A DNA stretch of 55,779 bases from Muribaculum sp. (GTDB lineage: Bacteria > Bacillota > Clostridia > Lachnospirales > Lachnospiraceae), in NCBI GenBank assembly GCA_023663735.1, contig JAMPGV010000008.1, forward strand, positions 1 through 55,779, read 5' to 3'. A program made the position numbers and the translations under genes. How positions within the stretch are numbered: position 1 is the stretch's first letter; each line of letters begins with the position of its first letter. Of the stretch, positions 49,550 through 55,779 are shown piece by piece. The notes below the pieces were generated by a model. The model was not told where the DNA came from, searched no databases, and saw only the letters and a program-made list of their open reading frames with translations.

Positions 49550-50205
49550 CCGTCTGACCTCCGCGTATCCGAATCTTTGGGAAGCCTCGGGCGCCGCTCC
49601 TCCGGATCGTACTCCAGATCAAAGAGATTCATCACATCCGCCCCGAAGACATCGTTCATATAACTGTAGATCGTATGGTTTCTCTGCTCCATCTCCTGCT
49701 TGCGGATCAGGTTCTTCTTGAGTTCAATGCGGACCTGCGTGACCCAGTCCTCGATCTGGCGGATGCGCTCCGTGTTGTCCTGCATGGTATCATAACAGCA
49801 TTCCATGGTGGTGAGCATGAGCTGCAAATTCACGCGGTCGATCTCCTTGGGCAGATCCGCAAGCTCCTCTTTGTACCCCTCCAGCTTCTCGCTGCACTCC
49901 TCGATCAAGCGCTTGTGTTCCTCGATCTCCTTCTCCACCTTTTTGCCGCCGCCCTGCTCCATCTGATCCACCATGGGGACGATCTCGTTCATCAGTTTTT
50001 TCTTGAGTTTCCGGATCTCCTTGGTCTCTGTGGTGAGTTTCCCCTGACGTTTGATGAGCTTGTTCAGCTGTCCCTCCAGATCCTTCACCGCTTCCTTGCC
50101 CACCTCGTCCAGCAAGCGGTACCACTTGCTGTCCAAAGTCAGCACCGGTATGTTTTTGCCGATCAACGCTTCCGAAAATGCATCCCGCTTATTCTTTCCC
50201 GCCAT
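49546..50205 (-). CDS. Coiled-coil hypothetical protein
   Basis: A 219-residue soluble protein that starts MAGKNKRDAFSEALIGKNIP and VLTLDSKWYRLLDE; about residues 30-175 are almost all charged helix (coiled coil). No family known to me. It is co-oriented with nnr and coupled by ATGA. A role as a scaffold is only a guess. Confidence 0.7.
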   Translation of the reverse strand: MAGKNKRDAFSEALIGKNIPVLTLDSKWYRLLDEVGKEAVKDLEGQLNKLIKRQGKLTTETKEIRKLKKKLMNEIVPMVDQMEQGGGKKVEKEIEEHKRLIEECSEKLEGYKEELADLPKEIDRVNLQLMLTTMECCYDTMQDNTERIRQIEDWVTQVRIELKKNLIRKQEMEQRNHTIYSYMNDVFGADVMNLFDLEYDPEERRPRLPKDSDTRRSDG

Positions 50206-50277
50206 AGCCGCCTCCTATGCATACCTTCTCATGACATCCCTTCTCATAAGGAGCAGACGCTGTCAAACCAACCGCAT

Positions 50278-50916
50278 CTACTCCTCCCGCATTTTACAGT
50301 TAATATTGTAGGACAACCGCATCAGGCTGTCGGAGAGATGGACATTTTCCACCAGAATCCCCTCCGGCACATTCAGATCCACATGTGCAAAATTCCAGAT
50401 GGCGCGGATTCCGTTCCCCACCAGAATATCGACAATGTCCGCCGCGCTGGTCTTCGGGATGGTGAGTACGGCGATATCGACGTCGTTCTGCCGCAGGAAA
50501 CGCTCCAGCTCCTCCACATGCATCACCTTCACGCCGCGCACATCCTCGCCCACCAGCGCAGGGTTTTTGTCAAAAATTCCCTTGAAAATAAAGCCCCTGC
50601 GCTCAAAATTCAAATAGTTCCCCAGCGCGCGGCCCAGATTGCCCGCACCGATGATGATGAAATTGTGCTTGCGGTCCAGCCCTAAGATCTTGCTGATCTC
50701 CTCATACAGATACCCCACATTGTATCCGTATCCCTGCTGCCCGAACCCGCCGAAGTTATTGAAATCCTGACGGATCTGGGAGGCAGTCACTTTCATCAGT
50801 CCGCTCAGTTCCTGAGAGGAAATGCGCTCCACCCCTGCGTCCCGCAGATCGCCTAAATATCTCAAATATCTGGGAAGCCGCCCGATGACGGCCTGTGAAA
50901 TTTCTTTTGTCTCCAA
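50278..50916 (-). CDS. rex: Redox-sensing repressor Rex
   Basis: NADH/NAD-responsive repressor of fermentation and redox genes, 212 residues. Winged helix KEISQAVIGRLPRYLRYLGD with SSQELSGLMKVTASQIRQDF, then the Rossmann domain FIIIGAGNLGRALGNYLNFE and a C-terminal swap helix. I set the start at TTG 50916 (GGAGGGG 8 nt upstream). The ATG-frame extension to 50985 begins inside the promoter -10 and would add a repetitive Lys/Ile head not found in Rex. Confidence 0.93.
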   Translation of the reverse strand: METKEISQAVIGRLPRYLRYLGDLRDAGVERISSQELSGLMKVTASQIRQDFNNFGGFGQQGYGYNVGYLYEEISKILGLDRKHNFIIIGAGNLGRALGNYLNFERRGFIFKGIFDKNPALVGEDVRGVKVMHVEELERFLRQNDVDIAVLTIPKTSAADIVDILVGNGIRAIWNFAHVDLNVPEGILVENVHLSDSLMRLSYNINCKMREE

Positions 50917-50980
50917 AGGAATCCCCTCCAGTGCTTTTCTCGCATTGATTATCTTTTTTATTATCTTTATTATTGTCTTT

Positions 50981-51009
50981 ATCATACCACTTTGTTAAAA
51001 GCTTGTCAA
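50981..51009 (-). promoter_or_regulatory. rex: rex promoter with a probable Rex operator
   Basis: TTGACA (51004-51009), 17 nt, TATGAT (50981-50986). The spacer and -35 contain TTGTTAA-AAGC-TTGTCAA (50992-51009), 12 of 14 positions of the Clostridial Rex site TTGTTAA-N4-TTAACAA, so rex should repress itself. Confidence 0.75.
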
Positions 51010-51069
51010 TGCGTGCATATCCGCCGCTTCGAAACGGCTCCGAAAAGGATTTCACCCGCCCCGGAAATG

Positions 51070-51098
51070 TTGACAGACTTTCCAAAATCTCTTATAGT
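51070..51098 (+). promoter_or_regulatory. Promoter of the ABC-F gene
   Basis: TTGACA (51070-51075), 17 nt, TATAGT (51093-51098), divergent from rex with about 60 bp between the two -35 boxes. Confidence 0.8.
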
Positions 51099-51164
51099 GA
51101 TGTATGTCGGATTGATTTCAGATAAAAATCAGGTAATAAACACTACGGAGGCGGATTTCCTGTC

Positions 51165-53144
<1,980 letters not shown>

Positions 53145-53197
53145 CCGGAGTCTCCCGTTTTTGACCCGTAGACTTGACTCATTTCCCGTGGAAATCA

Positions 53198-53266
53198 AAT
53201 TGAATTCATTAGATATTTGCGAAACGCACTAATTTGCATAGAGTCATTGTGCTAATTGAATTCATT
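53198..53266. repeat. Interspersed repeat copy with flanking direct repeats
   Basis: TTTGCGAAACGCACTAATTT and ATTGTGCTAATTG match the internal words of the 24759-24972 element. The copy is bracketed by two AATTGAATTCATT direct repeats (53198-53210 and 53254-53266). The right one contains the stop codon of the anti-sigma gene. The shortness suggests a degraded or minimal copy. Confidence 0.65.
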
Positions 53267-54503
53267 CCTGCGAGGACAAATCCTCCTTGGGAATATAAGC
53301 CACAAAGGTCACCGTGCCGTCCTGATTGAGGGTGAAGATTTCAATCACCATGCTGTCCAAGGTGCCGCTGCTATCACATCCGCCAATCACCATGGGATTC
53401 TCCGAATCGGCGTGCTTAAAGAGCCAATCCGCCTTGACCATACCGCCCTCGTGGCTGCTGCGTCCCTCGACCGCATAGTTCCAATTGCAGATATACCCCT
53501 CTGCGTCTATGACGAGCGTTTGTCTGGTACTCTCCACGGGAACCGCATACTCGTCAATATTCTCGGGAGTCAGCTTCGCATACAGCTCCTCCGCCTCGTT
53601 CATCGTCTCGTCCGACAGCCCCTCCGCCGCTTTCTCGGCGGCAGCTTTCTCTGCTTTCTCTACTTCCTCTGCTTCCTCTGCCTCCTGCAGACTCTCCAGA
53701 TACGCCTTCGCAGCCTCCGGATTCCCCTTGGCGGGGTCTATGGGAATGGAAAATAACGCATTCAGCCCCTCATAGCTCTCATTGCGGGAGATCCTGCCGC
53801 TCTCCTCGTCATAGAGATAGGCGGCATTGGCGTAAAAGGTGCTGTCCGACACGCACAGGTACAATTCCCTGTCCGCAAACAGCTCGATATTGCCGCATTC
53901 CATGACGCGATAGCGAACCCCGTCCACCACGTCCTCCGTCGTGGCGGCGCCGCCTAGGGTGACCGCATTGTACCATGCGGGGTCATAGCCCTGAATCAGC
54001 GGCGACACGAAGAAATCCCCTATATTATATTCGTCCGAGGAGTTGTTGTCGGGCATGGGCGAACCGTCGGAATTGGCGATGGATACTACCATATAGCTTC
54101 TGTCGTCCATAAGCTCCCCCCCATGGTAAAAGCTTCCGTCCGAAATCCCCTTCCCCGACGCAATCCCCATAAAGGTCACGTCATACCCGCCAATGCTCTG
54201 GGTCTCATTTACAACCACGCCGCCCTCCTCGAGAAAAGCGTGCGTCAGCTTCTGATCCCCCATGCTTTCCGTGACCTCGGCAGGCATGGAGAACCTCACC
54301 GCCGCCACGCCGACCACTCCCATCCCCAACACCATCACCGCGATCAGGGCGGCTGCGGGAATATGCCTGTAATGCTTAAAATCCTTCATATTCTGTTCTT
54401 CCTCCTTTATCAGACCGAGGATTCGCTGATTGAGCTCCTCCGTCGGTTCTTCCTTGGGAGCAAGGGCTTGTTTTAAAATGCCGTCTAACCTGTCACTCAT
54501 CAT
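53262..54503 (-). CDS. Anti-sigma factor (DUF4179-like)
   Basis: A 413-residue single-pass protein. The first 45 residues are cytosolic (RLDGILKQALAPKEEPTEEL), one helix (about 50-72, IPAAALIAVMVLGMGVVGVA), then a large outer domain with a Glu/Ala-rich helix (about 270-300). It overlaps the ECF sigma gene by 11 bp and is the expected membrane anti-sigma partner, with the outer part as sensor. Signal unknown. Confidence 0.8.
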   Translation of the reverse strand: MMSDRLDGILKQALAPKEEPTEELNQRILGLIKEEEQNMKDFKHYRHIPAAALIAVMVLGMGVVGVAAVRFSMPAEVTESMGDQKLTHAFLEEGGVVVNETQSIGGYDVTFMGIASGKGISDGSFYHGGELMDDRSYMVVSIANSDGSPMPDNNSSDEYNIGDFFVSPLIQGYDPAWYNAVTLGGAATTEDVVDGVRYRVMECGNIELFADRELYLCVSDSTFYANAAYLYDEESGRISRNESYEGLNALFSIPIDPAKGNPEAAKAYLESLQEAEEAEEVEKAEKAAAEKAAEGLSDETMNEAEELYAKLTPENIDEYAVPVESTRQTLVIDAEGYICNWNYAVEGRSSHEGGMVKADWLFKHADSENPMVIGGCDSSGTLDSMVIEIFTLNQDGTVTFVAYIPKEDLSSQE

Positions 54504-55050
54504 AAATACACTCCAATTTCTGTTTTAACCGCTTTCTGGCTTGGAATAATCTGCTCTTTACCGTTCCCTCCGGAACCTTCAGTATACGCGCGATCTGCGG
54601 GATATCCAGCTCCTCCATATAGTACAAAAGCACCACGGTTCGGTATTTCTCGGGAAGCTCTCCCACCGCCTGCCGCACCTGCGCTCGCAGCTCTCTCTGC
54701 AGGAGAAGCGTCTCCGGCGAAGCCATATCACTCAGGGCAAGGCTCTCCCGCCCCGCCTCCTGTTCGCAGACATCGCCTTCCCACCCCTCCACATAAGTTT
54801 GACTGGGTGCGATGCGCTGTCTCCTCGCAAGCTTTCGCTGCCTGTCCTTCCAGAGACGAAGCGCCATGGATAAGAGATACCCCTTCGGGTTCTCCCTGAT
54901 CTTCATGCGCTCCTGATGCATCGTGGCGCGCAGGAACACCTCTTGGTATAGCTCCTCCGTCTCATGCCGGTTCCTTGTCAGGAAGCTGCAAAAAGAATAA
55001 ATATCCCTGCCATATTCCGCTATAAAACTTTCCAGCTCTTGTCTTGTCAT
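54493..55050 (-). CDS. ECF-type RNA polymerase sigma factor
   Basis: A 185-residue sigma-70 family protein of the ECF kind. Region 2: YSFCSFLTRNRHETEELYQE then VFLRATMHQERMKIRENPKG. Region 4: AVGELPEKYRTVVLLYYMEE, LDIPQIARILKVPEGTVKSR with the HTH. No region 1 or 3. It directs RNA polymerase to a small regulon under control of the adjoining anti-sigma gene. AGGTGGAAAG precedes the ATG. Confidence 0.95.
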   Translation of the reverse strand: MTRQELESFIAEYGRDIYSFCSFLTRNRHETEELYQEVFLRATMHQERMKIRENPKGYLLSMALRLWKDRQRKLARRQRIAPSQTYVEGWEGDVCEQEAGRESLALSDMASPETLLLQRELRAQVRQAVGELPEKYRTVVLLYYMEELDIPQIARILKVPEGTVKSRLFQARKRLKQKLECIYDE

Positions 55051-55421
55051 GTACTTTCCACCTAAAAGACGTCTCTCGGGGTTGGTATCATCACGACACG
55101 CCTCGCTGTGCTGTGACTCCCTTGCCCTCCACTGATATATTGTCCCGAATAAAGATTTGGTTCATTTTTTTGACGAAAAAAGGGGCAGACCCTCGTCCGC
55201 ACCCGTTTTGTATTTTTGCGATATATTTTGCATTTTATCATGATTACAGTTCAATCATGATGCTTATGTCCATTCGACCGTTTCCTACCTTGAATATGGA
55301 CTTATTTTATCATAGTAGCACGCTCAAGTAAAGACATAGAGCTTGAGCTAATACATTCTTGCATAAAAGTGAGGGATACAGCCCCCGATGCGGATATTGC
55401 ACTGCACCGGGGGCTGCTTTC
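55051..55421. other. Gene-free stretch with dyads
   Basis: 371 bp between the sigma gene and the surface-protein gene. It contains a perfect dyad ATCATGATT-7-AATCATGAT (55237-55261), GCTCAAG / CTTGAGC (55322-55348) and CAGCCCCCG / CGGGGGCTG (55379-55416). The last may end the surface-protein gene, although no U-run follows. No ORF of good quality was seen here. Confidence 0.6.
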
Positions 55422-55779
55422 TCATTTCTTGAACAGATTAAAAAATAAAAATTCTGTAAGCGTTCTCGCCGTGATTTTAAACTTGGCCGTCTTGCTTCCA
55501 CCGTAGTTATTGATTCCCTTTACGGTCACGGTCGCGCTGCCTTTCTTCACGTTGTTTTTATAGCTGTCTTCAACGACAGTGTAGTCTTCACCATAGGTAA
55601 GGGTTTCCCCGCCAAGCGTCACCTTGATGTCTTCCTTGCCCAACACAACGTGACCTCCTGTATATGCCTTTGACTTTATTGTAATCTTCGCCTTGGAGAA
55701 GGACGCCTGCGTAATGCGGTAGGTTGCGGATATGCTGCCCGTATAGCTGCCCTTTCCCGTAACCGTAACCTTCACGCGG
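55422..55779 (-). CDS. Surface protein with Ig-like/MBG-type repeats (partial)
   Basis: The C-terminal 119 residues of a gene continuing past the right edge. Repeating beta units: VTVTGKGSYTGSISATYRIT, KAYTGGHVVLGKEDIKVTLG, SATVTVKGINNYGGSKTAKF, typical of bacterial Ig-like domains in surface or secreted proteins of gut Firmicutes. No LPXTG is present at the end (FFNLFKK), so anchoring is by other means. An apparent start at 55775 is internal to the frame. Confidence 0.7.
   Translation of the reverse strand, partial: RVKVTVTGKGSYTGSISATYRITQASFSKAKITIKSKAYTGGHVVLGKEDIKVTLGGETLTYGEDYTVVEDSYKNNVKKGSATVTVKGINNYGGSKTAKFKITARTLTEFLFFNLFKK

Noticed and set aside
55051-55100. Possible ECF-type self promoter (TGATAC and CGTC)
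   Set aside because: The spacing (13 nt) is too short for known ECF promoters.

Overview
The window looks like the chromosome of a spore-forming anaerobic Firmicute, most likely a gut Lachnospiraceae/Clostridia. The evidence is the NfnAB pair, Fhs and FolD (one-carbon/acetogen-type folate enzymes), Rex, an alr-mazF arrangement, a LysM-GH18 spore-type hydrolase, and promoters of the TTGACA-17-TATAAT kind with strong GGAGG ribosome sites. About the first 21.7 kb is a temperate tailed prophage that continues beyond the left edge. The rest is housekeeping chromosome, almost all on the minus strand.

Prophage, left to right. On the minus strand: head and packaging genes (minor capsid, portal, large and small terminase, 1-4060); a phage regulator and accessory genes (4186-8360); a replication/accessory block (8391-13959) with a PcfJ-like protein, a PcfK/AcrIIA9-like protein (candidate Cas9 inhibitor), an RNase H-like protein and an HUH-type replication initiator. 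Then comes a compact control region (13986-17835), which is the most unusual part of the window. Two nearly identical copies (297/298 bp) of a cysteine-rich small gene sit under two different consensus promoters. One is operated through XRE-type dyads and the other through ribbon-helix-helix-type half-sites. Each copy is followed by a plus-strand regulator that converges with, and overlaps, a minus-strand paralogue of itself. To the right are several very small genes, most with TTG starts, and a master XRE repressor with back-to-back consensus promoters. Next come lysogeny-side genes on the plus strand: a DUF4190-type membrane protein, an antitoxin-like small gene with a broken partner, HicA-HicB, and a large serine recombinase.

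The right prophage end lies between the recombinase/DUF2442 genes and a LysM-GH18 gene that stops abruptly inside its catalytic domain. The phage therefore appears to have integrated into a spore cortex-lytic/SleL-like gene, as other sporulation-linked prophages do.

Chromosome, 22.5 kb onward: a GntR-ABC transporter operon (22583-24514); nth, degV, a cyclophilin lipoprotein, a DUF4253 protein, rlmH and neighbours (24970-29675); nfnB-nfnA (29748-32023); a tepA-ftsK-fhs-folD cluster with a zinc-ribbon protein (32120-39812); a membrane protein with a GT2 glycosyltransferase and metY (40164-43895); yebC, a CBS/CNNM protein, mazF, alr, nnr, a coiled-coil protein and rex (44007-50916); a divergent ABC-F ATPase (51165-53144); an ECF sigma/anti-sigma pair (53262-55050); and the end of a surface protein cut by the right edge. 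A small interspersed palindromic repeat occurs at three intergenic places, twice directly at a stop codon. No rRNA, tRNA or CRISPR array was seen.
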